This document shows positions 1 to 7,343 of a stretch of 64,000 nt of DNA, piece by piece. Every line of letters starts with the position of its first letter. Positions within the stretch are counted from its first letter, which is position 1. Both the position numbers and the translations under genes were made by a program. The notes below the pieces were generated by a model, which was not told where the DNA came from, ran no database searches, and was given only the letters and a program-made list of their open reading frames with translations. The stretch comes from Holophagaceae bacterium (GTDB lineage Bacteria; Acidobacteriota; Holophagae; Holophagales; Holophagaceae), in contig JADKKO010000002.1 in assembly GCA_016720465.1 (NCBI GenBank), positions 350,001 through 414,000 on the forward strand, written 5' to 3'.

Positions 1-117
1 GGAAAAGGCCCGTTCGCTGAAGGACCAGGCGAGTGCTGAAATCGATAGGTCGAGGCCCAGCTTCACGCCCCGGCGCAGGCGCGGATGTTCAAGGATTTGA
101 TGGAAGTTGGGTCGCAT
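1..117 (-). CDS. N-terminal fragment of a membrane-anchored protein (runs off left edge)
   Basis: An open frame of 39 codons starts at the ATG at 117 (minus strand) and runs off the left edge without a stop. A weak purine-rich ribosome site (GAGAAA) lies just upstream. The visible residues have a basic stretch (HPRLRRGVK) followed by the start of a hydrophobic helix (LGLDLSISALAW). That arrangement resembles the first membrane segment of CapD/WbpM-type polysaccharide-biosynthesis proteins, but 39 residues are too few to name a family. What is seen is only an open frame, a plausible start and a cationic-hydrophobic N-terminus; any function is a guess. Confidence 0.45.
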   Translation of the reverse strand, partial: MRPNFHQILEHPRLRRGVKLGLDLSISALAWSFSERAFS

Positions 118-347
118 GCGGTCGTTTCTCAAGGTTGTTCGCCAACCCCCAAGCTGAGCCCGGAGGGAGCCACGGAAATGCCGTGATCGCCCATGATAGC
201 CACGGGAATTCATCGCCATGAAGCAGCAATAAATGCCTCGTTAGCATGCACTCGCGGTCCTGGATGCGGATCGCCCCCAAGGACGCTGCGAAAGGCCACT
301 CTGGGCCATCGCCGCATCTGACCGGAAGAACCAACAATGGGGGAAAT

Positions 348-440
348 AATTTAGCCACCAAGAGCACAAAGAATGCAAAAAATGAGCATTAAATACAAAT
401 TTATATTTTGTGTATATCTTTGTGATTTTTGTGGCTAATT
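348..440. repeat. A+T-rich inverted-repeat (MITE-like) element
   Basis: Two imperfect arms of about 24 bases (348-372 and 417-440) face each other around a very A+T-rich centre of about 44 bases. The arms contain TTAGCCACCAAGAGCAC on the left and its near complement ending GTGGCTAATT on the right. Part of the arm (CCACCAAG-CAC-AAAG) is shared with the ends of the larger element at 521-793, so the two are probably related. No transposase is present. Confidence 0.65.
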
Positions 441-520
441 ATTTTTAATTTGCGCAGCCAATTTCCAACCCAGTCGAATGTATGGAGCTCGCCTGGCCCG
501 GGCTGGCGTGAGATACCTGG

Positions 521-793
521 TTGCATTCAAAGAATATAGAACCACCAAGCCACAAAGGGCACAAAGGGACTCGTCATGTGTGAGCTTCGCGGATGAAATT
601 CAGGTGGCCCGGCGGCGGGCTCACGCTCAGGTGTGATCCGCGCCGGACCACCTGAATTTGCGGGCCTTCGGCCCGCAGGCGCTACGCGCCTCGCGAAGCG
701 ATTTTGAGCCGAAATCAGCCATGTTGGAGCTTGGCGCTTTCTTAGTGTCTTCGTGTCTTGGTGGTGAATTTTATCTTTTCGAATGCAAACTCG
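521..793. repeat. Structured dispersed repeat, copy 1 (about 270 bp)
   Basis: This block is about 96 % identical (roughly ten differences by eye) to 33134-33407. The ends are imperfect terminal inverted repeats of about 40 bases that begin TTGCATTC and finish GAATGCAA, with ACCACCAAG-CAC facing GTGTCTTGGTGGT. Inside lie a long inverted repeat (596-614 against 641-659, one mismatch), then a perfect 7-bp stem closing a TTC loop (660-676), then an AGGCGC/GCGCCT stem. There is no coding frame. It looks like a non-autonomous mobile palindromic element or a structured RNA-encoding repeat. Confidence 0.85.
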
Positions 794-822
794 TATGAGC
801 TTCAAGACCTTGTTTTTCCGAT

Positions 823-1956
823 TCATCCGCCCACGAGGCCCTGCATCAGCCGCTGGATGGCGCGGGCGGCGAGCTGGGAGTAGCGGGCTTCGCCGGTGAG
901 GATCCGCGCCATGTGCGGCGCGGCGGCCGGGTGCTTCACGCCCACCCGGTAGGCAGTTTCCGGCGCCCGGTGGAAGAGCGCGGCGAGGCGCCGCGCCCAG
1001 GCCATTTCGGAACCCACCTCCTGCTTCACCAGCTTCGAGTAGCGGGGCAGGGCGCCCAGGTCCCCAGCCAGGGCGGCATCCACGGCCTCGGCGGCCTTCA
1101 CGCCGGTGAACATGGAGGGCCGGATGCCCTCGGCGGTGAAGGGGTCCACCACGCAGGCGGCTTCGCCGATGAGCAGCGCCTGCTGCGCGTGCAGATCCTG
1201 GTCGCCGTCCCAGAGCAGCACGGGATGGGCCTCTACGCTGCATTCGGAAAGCTCTAATCCAAAGCGCCGCCCATAGTCTGCCAGCACGCTGCGCAGGTCC
1301 TGGGTCTGCTTGCCGCGGAAAACGCCGACGCCGAAGGACCAGCCCTCGGCCTTGGGGAAATTCCAGGCGTAGCCGTTGACCACCGTGCCGAAATCCAGGT
1401 GGACGAGGCCGGGGGGCTCCGGCCGGGCGCGGGCCTCGGCCTCGATGGCGCCGGCCACACGGTGCTTGCGGTGGGTGAAGCCCAGCCATTTCGCCGCGGG
1501 CCCCTTGGCGCCATCCGCCGCGACCAGAAAGCGGCTTTGAAGCGGGCCGTCGGCCGTATCCACGGTCCAGAGGCCATCCTGGAACCGTGCGCCCAGCGCC
1601 GCGCAGCCCTCCCGCAGCTCCGCGCCCCGGGCGACGGCCTGCTGGACCAGAAAGGCGTCGAAGGCCTCGCGCCGCACCATCCACAGCGGCTCCACGGTGC
1701 CCATATCGGCCTCCATGGGGTCCTCCCCGCGGAAGGTGTAGCGGACGCGGGTGGCCTTGGCGTCGATCACCGGCGAAAAATCGAAGTCGAACCAGCCTGC
1801 GATTTCCGGTGATACGCCGCCGCCGCAGGGCTTCACCCGGGGCAGGCGGGCCTTCTCCAGCACCAGCGCCGAGCGGCCGCGCTTGGCCAGGTGGTAGGCC
1901 GCCGCGCCCCCCGCGGGCCCGGCGCCGATGATGATGCAGTCGTGGATGCAAGCCAT
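823..1956 (-). CDS. Geranylgeranyl-reductase-family FAD-dependent oxidoreductase
   Basis: The 377-residue product starts with a dinucleotide-binding beta-alpha-beta unit (GAGPAG at residues 11-16, acidic end of strand 2 in VLEKARLP). It continues with the PCGGGVS stretch typical of the geranylgeranyl reductase/halogenase-like group, and has a second FAD-contact motif (LLIGEAACVVDPFTAEGI) about two thirds along. Family members reduce isoprenoid chains of lipids, quinones or chlorophyll, or act on related unsaturated substrates, using FAD. A role in saturating menaquinone or lipid side chains is inference from the family only. The gene stands alone and downstream lies the 270-bp repeat. A longer overlapping frame reading into the repeat is not used. 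Confidence 0.85.
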   Translation of the reverse strand: MACIHDCIIIGAGPAGGAAAYHLAKRGRSALVLEKARLPRVKPCGGGVSPEIAGWFDFDFSPVIDAKATRVRYTFRGEDPMEADMGTVEPLWMVRREAFDAFLVQQAVARGAELREGCAALGARFQDGLWTVDTADGPLQSRFLVAADGAKGPAAKWLGFTHRKHRVAGAIEAEARARPEPPGLVHLDFGTVVNGYAWNFPKAEGWSFGVGVFRGKQTQDLRSVLADYGRRFGLELSECSVEAHPVLLWDGDQDLHAQQALLIGEAACVVDPFTAEGIRPSMFTGVKAAEAVDAALAGDLGALPRYSKLVKQEVGSEMAWARRLAALFHRAPETAYRVGVKHPAAAPHMARILTGEARYSQLAARAIQRLMQGLVGG

Positions 1957-2138
1957 CGCGCCAGTGTGGCAGAGGGCGGGCCCAGGATCCTTAAGCGGCC
2001 AGGTTCTGGCAGATTAAAGAGGTCTTTGCATTCCACACTTACGCGGTATAGCTTGGGTTAGTCATCATAGGGTTTTCAAAGCCAACCAACCGTTCTTCCA
2101 TGCTTGCCCGGAGAGCCGGTTTTCCAAGGAGACAGCTC

Positions 2139-2696
2139 ATGCGGATTCCAGGTCTATTGCTCGCGTCGCTGATCGCGGCCATGCCGCTCACCGCCCAGGA
2201 AGGGGTCAAGTGGGTCGGCGCCCAGGTTGGGTTCCAGGCCCAGGGACCTGATAGCCGGGGCGCGAAGAGCGCCACGCTGTTCGGGGCCGGTGGAGGGGTC
2301 TGGTTCACGGACCGCTGGGGGGCGGATGCCGCGTTCCGGGTTGCCAACATTGATTCCAACAAGGGCCTGGGCAGCGGGAGCCAGCAATACCTCACGGCTG
2401 CGGTGCTGTTCAATTTCCTTCCCAATGACAAGCAATGGAATCTCTACGCCAAAGCCGGGTTCGGCAGCGTCCGGGTCGAACCGCCCTGGTCGGGATCCAA
2501 AGACACCACCACGAAATCCGTGACCTTGGCGGGCGTCGGCGCCCAGTACCGGATCGGGGCCTCGGGGATGCTTGGAGCCGAGGTCCAGTTGATGCGGTTC
2601 AACGCCGATTACCATGAGTGGCCCGTCGTCTTCACCGCGGGCTGGCGTTTCGGCGGGGTTGCGAAACCGGCCCCGAGACCTGCCCCGAAAAAGTAG
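2139..2696 (+). CDS. Small outer-membrane beta-barrel protein
   Basis: The chosen ATG at 2139 follows AAGGAGA at ideal spacing and gives a clean signal peptide (MRIPGLLLASLIAAMPLTAQ), whereas an ATG further upstream would bury it. The 185-residue product has alternating polar/hydrophobic strands with many Gly and aromatic residues (VGAQVGFQAQG, GGGVWFTDRWG, LYAKAGFGSVRV), the pattern of an 8-stranded OmpA/OmpW-like barrel. It ends in a Pro/Lys-rich tail rather than a C-terminal Phe, because a short tail (KPAPRPAPKK) follows the last strand (FTAGWRFGG). Export and barrel fold are supported; substrate or role is unknown. Confidence 0.7.
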   Translation: MRIPGLLLASLIAAMPLTAQEGVKWVGAQVGFQAQGPDSRGAKSATLFGAGGGVWFTDRWGADAAFRVANIDSNKGLGSGSQQYLTAAVLFNFLPNDKQWNLYAKAGFGSVRVEPPWSGSKDTTTKSVTLAGVGAQYRIGASGMLGAEVQLMRFNADYHEWPVVFTAGWRFGGVAKPAPRPAPKK

Positions 2697-2713
2697 GAAA
2701 CCTGGGGATGGCT

Positions 2714-3007
2714 TCAGGGATGTGAGGTGATCGAGATGATCGTGATCACGCCCTTGCTCGGACCGTAGTGCCAGAAAATGCGATAGGCGGCAGGTGTCTG
2801 GTTCTCGGCATAGGACTCGAAGACTTTCTCTCCGTTCACACCCATCAGCGAGTCGTATTCGTGGGTGTTCAGCCCTTGATGGCGCGGGTTGCGCTCCAAA
2901 TAGCCAAGCGCCTTTCTGACAGCTTTCAACCGTTTCGCAAGCCCCTTGTCCTGTTCAAGACGGTTCAGGTCGCCGTCGGCCTGCTTCGTGAACTTGAGCT
3001 TGCTCAC
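2714..3007 (-). CDS. RelE/ParE-like toxin of a type II toxin-antitoxin pair
   Basis: The 97-residue basic protein has the layout of the RelE/ParE superfamily: two N-terminal helices (TKQADGDLNRLEQD, AKRLKAVRKALGYLERNP), then beta strands including AYRIFWHYGP and a closing IITIISITSHP-type strand (VITIISITSHP). RelE proteins cut ribosome-bound mRNA, while ParE proteins poison gyrase; which applies cannot be told from sequence alone. Its start overlaps the end of the upstream gene by four bases (ATGA), as expected for an antitoxin-first operon. The family call is by overall pattern, with no alignment available. Confidence 0.7.
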   Translation of the reverse strand: MSKLKFTKQADGDLNRLEQDKGLAKRLKAVRKALGYLERNPRHQGLNTHEYDSLMGVNGEKVFESYAENQTPAAYRIFWHYGPSKGVITIISITSHP

Positions 3008-3282
3008 CCATCAATCTCGTCGGCGTACTTGGCAAAGCTGCCGCGGTCCACCAGCTTGCCCTCGGCGGAGTCCTTCAACCCCTTCTGCACGGCCTCCATG
3101 GCCGCCGGGTTCTTCCACAACCACGCCTCGATCGCAGGCACCTCGATCTGAGGTTCGAGGACGATCCGCCCCTTCTTGTCTTTGAACGCCTTGAAGCAGC
3201 TCGCGCCATTGGCGAGGCTGCCAAGGGTGATCCGGCCTTTGCTGTCGGGCCTCAGGGTCTTCCGCATATCTGTGGCCGCCAT
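3004..3282 (-). CDS. AbrB/SpoVT-like antitoxin partner
   Basis: This 92-residue protein precedes and overlaps the RelE-like gene. Near its N-terminus is DSKGRITLG, the swapped-hairpin strand of AbrB/MazE-type DNA-binding domains, followed by a second strand (GRIVLEPQIEVP). An acidic helical tail (PAAMEAVQKGLKDSAEGKLVDRGSFAKYADEIDG) would wrap the toxin. The ATG at 3282 is preferred over the one at 3288 because the AAGGGAGG site sits directly against the latter but six bases from the former. A palindrome about 50 bases upstream (3329-3344) is a likely autoregulatory operator. Confidence 0.7.
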   Translation of the reverse strand: MAATDMRKTLRPDSKGRITLGSLANGASCFKAFKDKKGRIVLEPQIEVPAIEAWLWKNPAAMEAVQKGLKDSAEGKLVDRGSFAKYADEIDG

Positions 3283-3328
3283 CCTCATCCTCCCTTGGAG
3301 AGTCTACGTTTGGTGGGAGAGCGCTTCA

Positions 3329-3371
3329 AGTGGGAATTCCCACTTTCCCATTTTCCACACCGGGGAATTCC
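3329..3371. promoter_or_regulatory. Candidate operator for the toxin-antitoxin operon
   Basis: AGTGGGAATTCCCACT (3329-3344) is a perfect 16-base palindrome. Its core GGGAATTCC recurs at 3363-3371, 31 bases away, about three helical turns. It lies upstream of the antitoxin start and inside no gene. Type II antitoxins normally repress their own operon through such palindromes, so an autoregulatory role is likely but inferred. Confidence 0.5.
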
Positions 3372-3421
3372 AACGCTCCAGTTTCAACGCGTGCCTCGAT
3401 GGCCATTTGGGCGAATTCTCC

Positions 3422-6097
3422 TCAAAACCCTTTTCCGATCATGAGCTGGGAAAGGCCGGCGGTGGCGTGGCGGTAGGCGTAGTAGGCTCCGTCGGCGCTG
3501 CAATGCAGGTTCCGGAACCTGGCCGTGGCGTTGGAATAGTGCGGTGTCGGCGCGAAGAGCGCGCGGCGCTGGCCTGTCTTGGGATCCAGCGCGCGGAATT
3601 CAGCCCGGCCCTTGCTGGAATGAAAGACCAGGCAGGAGCCCTCCTTCTGCCAGGCCAGGAGCCGTTCGCCATCCTGCAGCCGGGTCCGGGCCTCCTGTTT
3701 CTTGGTTTCGAGGTTCAGCACCAGGCACCAGCGCTGCTCGCCTGACTCGCGGATCTGGAGCGCCAGCCGCTGGCCATCCGGGCTGAAGGCGGATTCCATG
3801 CGCCAGTCCGAGGCGAAGCCGTCCATGGGGGCCTGGACAGGTTCGAAGGCGCCGCCGTTCATGGCCTTCCGCGCCAGCACCTGTTTTTGCAGCGCCAGGA
3901 TCCACTTGCCATCGACCGAAAGGGCGAACTTGGGATCGCTGGAATCCCCGGTGAAGGTGAAGCCGAGTTTCTTCAGTTCATCCTGGGTGGCGATGATCTG
4001 GAGGTCGCCCCCCTCCGCGGGCACGCCAAGGATGCGCTCGTTGTCCGTGAACAGGACCAGCTTCCCGTCCGGGGACAGCGCCTGCGCGGTGCCGGTGCCG
4101 ATCTTCCGGCCTCGCGAGCGGTTCGAGGGCAGCAGCCAGATCTCGTTGTCCCGGGTCACCAGCAGTTTGGAGCCATCGTCGGAGATGGCGTTCAGGGTCC
4201 CCGCGATCCAGTCGAGATCTGTTTCCTTGCTGGAATCCGGAAGCCGGCCCCGGTCCATGACCAGCTCGGTGCCCACCGCCAGCAGCGGGCCTTCCTGGGT
4301 GGCGCCGAGGAGCCGGACGCTGCCGGCATTGCGGTGGAGGATCTCGCCCCCATGGTTCCGGACCAGGCCCAGCAGGTCCCCGCGGACCGAGACGTAGAGG
4401 CCGTCGCCCTCCAGATTCCACGCCAGGCCGCGCAGCGCAGCGATGGCGAAAGCCCCCTTGGGACACAGGTCCTTGCCGCCCTTCCAGGTCTCCAGCCCGC
4501 CCTTCCGCCAGACTCTGAGGTGGAAGAGGTTCAGGTTCGAATCCCGCTCGAAGAAGGCCAGGGCATCGCCCTTGGGGGAGATCTTGAGATCCCGCAAGCG
4601 ATGCTGGGTGCTGTAGCAGTCCACGCCCTGGGGGAATTGCACAGTGAACCGGTCGCCGCTGCGCTGCAGCAGGGCCACCTTGGACCCGTCGGGTGTGAGA
4701 TCCGATTCCAGCACGCGGGTGGCGATCTTGAGGGGGTTGGCGCTCTCGTCCATCACCTGGAGGTAGAGGTCGCCCTCCGGATTCCGCAGCAGGGCGGACC
4801 CGGTATTGGACAGGGCCTGCACTTCCTCCGCGGGGGCGTTGTCCAGGGTGGTCGCGCTCTGCCCGGCCTTCTGGTAGACGAGGTTCGTCTTGCCGGCCTC
4901 GTCGACGATGGAGGCCAGGACCTGGCTGCCGTCCCGGGACACGGCCGCGGACTGGATGTTGCCGGTGGCATCCATGGCGGGCCTGAAGCTCTTGGCGAAT
5001 TCCCGGCCGCTCTTGAGATCGACGGGAGGGTGGCCGAAGGCCGTCATCAGGAGCATCACGGCGGCCGCGGCCACAAGCAGATACGCGACGCTCAACTGCG
5101 CCCGGTCCCAGAAGCAGACCTTCAGCTTCGCGGGCAGCTTGATGGGCAGCGGGTAGAAGAGGCGATGGGGCGTGCGGTACCAGGGAGTTTGGCCCTCGGC
5201 CGCATCGGTGACCGCGGACATGCGCACGGTGTTGGCGGAGCCGCTCACGATCGAGAGCGATTCCAACTGGAAGGCCAGGTCGTAGGCGCTCTGGAACCGG
5301 TCATCCGGATTCTTCTCCAGGCAGCGGCGGAGGATCCGCTCGATGGAAGCGGGCAGCCCCAGGTCCGGCGGGATCTCCGGGGGATCGTCGCGCAGGATCG
5401 CGTGGAGGGTGTCGATGGAGGAGTCCTTGCGGAAGGGGCGGCTCCCCGAGAGCATCTCCCACATGATGACGCCCAGGGCGAAGATGTCGGTCCGGCTATC
5501 GGCCCCATGGCCCTCCACCTGTTCCGGCGCCATGTAGCCCACGGTGCCGATGATCATGCCGGGCTTGGTGAAGAGCGCCCGAGTGGCATCCCCTTCGACC
5601 AGGGCCTCCTCCCGGGTGGAAAGCTTGGCCAGGCCGAAGTCCAGGATCTTGGCGGGCCCTTGCTTGATCAGGTACACGTTCTCGGGTTTCAGGTCCCGGT
5701 GGACGATGCCCTTGGCGTGGGCCGCGCCCAGGGCCCGGGCCAATTGGACGCAGATCTCGGCGACCTTGCGCAGGGGCATGGGCTTGGAATCCATGCGTTC
5801 CCGCAGGGATTCGCCATCCAGCAGTTCCATGACGAGGAAGGGGGAGCCGTCCTCGGTGGAGCCCACATCGAAGATCTGCACGATGTTGGTGTGGTTCAGG
5901 GCGGCCACCGTGTTGGCTTCCTGCTGGAAGCGGCGCAGGGACTCCGCGTCCCGCACCATGTCCTTGTGCAGCACCTTGATGGCCACCTCGCGCCCCAGCC
6001 GCGGGTCCGTGGCCGCGTAGACCTCGCCCATGCCGCCGGCGCCGAGTTTCCGCGCCACGCGGTAGGGGCCCAAAACGGTTCCAGGTTCCAGAGCCAT
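3422..6097 (-). CDS. Membrane-anchored Ser/Thr protein kinase with C-terminal beta-propeller
   Basis: An 891-residue Hanks-type kinase. The kinase domain spans about residues 12-280: glycine loop GAGGMGEVY (19-27), ATP-binding Lys41 in VAIKVL, catalytic loop HRDLKPEN (Asp135) and metal-binding DFG (153-155), with APE at 190-192. All catalytic residues are present, so it should be active. A linker leads to one membrane helix at about 335-354 and an extracytoplasmic part of over 500 residues with repeated SPDG/DGSKV units (LTPDGSKVAL, ISDDGSKLLV, LSPDGKLVLF, FSPDGQRLAL), typical of a TolB/WD40-like propeller. This sensor-kinase architecture is common in Acidobacteriota. The ligand and the phosphorylation targets are unknown. 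It is a single gene with no evident operon partner. Confidence 0.93.
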   Translation of the reverse strand: MALEPGTVLGPYRVARKLGAGGMGEVYAATDPRLGREVAIKVLHKDMVRDAESLRRFQQEANTVAALNHTNIVQIFDVGSTEDGSPFLVMELLDGESLRERMDSKPMPLRKVAEICVQLARALGAAHAKGIVHRDLKPENVYLIKQGPAKILDFGLAKLSTREEALVEGDATRALFTKPGMIIGTVGYMAPEQVEGHGADSRTDIFALGVIMWEMLSGSRPFRKDSSIDTLHAILRDDPPEIPPDLGLPASIERILRRCLEKNPDDRFQSAYDLAFQLESLSIVSGSANTVRMSAVTDAAEGQTPWYRTPHRLFYPLPIKLPAKLKVCFWDRAQLSVAYLLVAAAAVMLLMTAFGHPPVDLKSGREFAKSFRPAMDATGNIQSAAVSRDGSQVLASIVDEAGKTNLVYQKAGQSATTLDNAPAEEVQALSNTGSALLRNPEGDLYLQVMDESANPLKIATRVLESDLTPDGSKVALLQRSGDRFTVQFPQGVDCYSTQHRLRDLKISPKGDALAFFERDSNLNLFHLRVWRKGGLETWKGGKDLCPKGAFAIAALRGLAWNLEGDGLYVSVRGDLLGLVRNHGGEILHRNAGSVRLLGATQEGPLLAVGTELVMDRGRLPDSSKETDLDWIAGTLNAISDDGSKLLVTRDNEIWLLPSNRSRGRKIGTGTAQALSPDGKLVLFTDNERILGVPAEGGDLQIIATQDELKKLGFTFTGDSSDPKFALSVDGKWILALQKQVLARKAMNGGAFEPVQAPMDGFASDWRMESAFSPDGQRLALQIRESGEQRWCLVLNLETKKQEARTRLQDGERLLAWQKEGSCLVFHSSKGRAEFRALDPKTGQRRALFAPTPHYSNATARFRNLHCSADGAYYAYRHATAGLSQLMIGKGF

Positions 6098-6305
6098 GAC
6101 AACCCCCGGGGCGGACAGCTTAGGAGGATACCAACTGCCCCGGAAGCGGCGGCGACTTTCCCTCGGTCTTTCGACTTTCCACTCCGGCCCAAGCGATGGT
6201 TGGGACCGGCCGGATTTTGGCTGGAGATGCGACTTGGGATGATCGATCCCCTCGGGGTTTTATGGCGCCCGGCTGTGGCCGGGATCGGGGGGGGGGTCGG
6301 CGGGG

Positions 6306-6420
6306 CGCAAAGGCGGCTACTGGCCCTTCCAGTTGAAAATCACCAGCTACGATCCTTCCACCGGAGCCATCGTCGGACAAATCACCTGGTCCAGCCTGTC
6401 CTCCGTCCATCGGGTCAAGG
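6306..6420 (+). pseudogene. Possible fragment of a degraded gene
   Basis: The plus-strand translation here gives FQLKITSYDPSTGAIVGQ followed by ITWSSLSSVHRVKG, a strand-turn-strand pattern with G/C-ending codons that looks like part of a real beta-rich protein. It has no credible start, and the protein-like character is lost after about 6420. Read as a relic, not a gene. Confidence is low because it rests on pattern only. Confidence 0.3.
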
Positions 6421-6598
6421 GACCCGCGGCCCAAACTCAGCTTCACGAAACCGGCGGGCCCACGGCTCAGGTTCACGCTGGCCACCGCCACAGCTTCGGG
6501 CAGCTGGGTGGACAACGGCGACAAATCCCACGGCAGCGCGAAGATCCTTGCGCCCTGAAGCAGCAAGCAGGATGGCTTCACTGTTCCTTCAGTAGTTC

Positions 6599-7058
6599 TC
6601 AATCCTCAACCTTCAACGTTCCCGGCTTGCCGAAAATCCGGACGAAACCCTTCCCTCCTGATCCTGGGTTCCGGGCCCAAGTGTCCGGATCGCCGTCCTC
6701 GATCAGGTATCTCCCGGGCTGCAGGAGCAGCATGGGTGCCGCTTTCCACCATGTGGGCGGATTCTCAGCCTGGGCTTTGAACTGTTCCCGGCGGCGGGGT
6801 GGCTTCGGGCATTCCCCCCCTGTTCCAGGAGGTCCGGATGGCCGTGATGAAGGGGATCAGGGGGAGCCGGGGGTCCCGCCACCCAGGACTCCCTGGATGT
6901 TGGTGTTGTCGAATACCACCCTCTCGGCGCCCAGCTGGATGCTGACCCGGTTCGTTCCGGAGGCTAGGGACGTCGCACACCAGGGCGAGCTCGCGGCCGA
7001 TCTTCAGCTTTTCTCTCGAACCGGGCGCCTGTCCGAGGCTCTCCTGGAGGCGCCGCGC
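6599..7058 (-). pseudogene. Degraded gene for a secreted or beta-rich protein of unknown family
   Basis: Three protein-like blocks lie in order on the minus strand. The first, at 7058 to about 6962, includes REKLKIGRELALVCDV. A shift to another frame follows near 6955, giving NRVSIQLGAERVVFDNTNIQ (6952-6893), then an in-frame stop at 6857-6859. The last block is in that same frame: PPTWWKAAPMLLLQPGRYLI, then EDGDPDTWARNP and a C-terminus GKPGTLKVED ending at a TGA (6599-6601). The order and the matching strand argue for one gene broken by at least one frameshift and one stop. No family was recognised. Confidence 0.5.
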
Positions 7059-7343
7059 CTAGTTGTAAAGGGCCTGGAAGCCTTCTCCCCCGCCGGGCGG
7101 TTCCGGCCCAGACCGGTCCAGTCGCCCAACGGCGGTCAGCGGCCGCCGGCGGGGCCCAGTTGGGGTAGGAATGTCCGCGCAATTACCTCCGGGGGGAATG
7201 CCAGGTTCCGTGATCGCGCATCCAGCGTACGGCTGCCCCGATGGTGGAGACAACTCCTGCAATCCTCGGTTTTATTTTCTATCTCCGCTTGTATCGCAAT
7301 GCGAGGGGTGGGAGCCTGGGCTGCGATCCCCTGGAGGAACATC

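Larger units (their letters stand above)
118..822. other. Long intergenic region dominated by palindromic repeats
   Basis: About 700 bases separate the left-edge gene from the reductase gene. No reading frame here has coding character. The content is unassigned sequence at 118-347, an A+T-rich inverted-repeat element at 348-440, and a G+C-rich structured repeat at 521-793 that recurs at 33134-33407. The local swing in base composition marks the two elements out. Confidence 0.7.
6098..7343. other. Decayed intergenic region (about 1.2 kb)
   Basis: No intact gene lies between the kinase start and the M14 peptidase start. One frame stays open through the region into the peptidase, but it lacks coding character upstream of 7344. 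Two stretches translate into protein-like segments that are broken by stops and frameshifts (6306-6420 plus; 6599-7058 minus) and are listed as remnants. The rest holds nothing recognisable. Confidence 0.6.

Noticed and set aside
33..221. 62-codon plus-strand open frame near the left edge
   Set aside because: No ribosome site or family pattern; it overlaps antisense to the edge gene and unassigned DNA.
527..1951. 474-codon minus-strand frame running into the 270-bp repeat
   Set aside because: Offset from the reductase frame, Arg/Gly-rich and without motifs; 823-1956 encodes the enzyme.
3887..6595. Very long plus-strand open frame antisense to the kinase gene
   Set aside because: A shadow of G+C-rich coding sequence on the other strand; its translation is Gln/Gly/Arg-rich without domain pattern, whereas the minus strand gives a full kinase.
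6333..7343. Upstream extension of the M14 peptidase frame to 6333
   Set aside because: The frame is open by chance. Sequence before 7344 has no coding character, and a GGAGGA ribosome site plus signal peptide fix the start at 7344.
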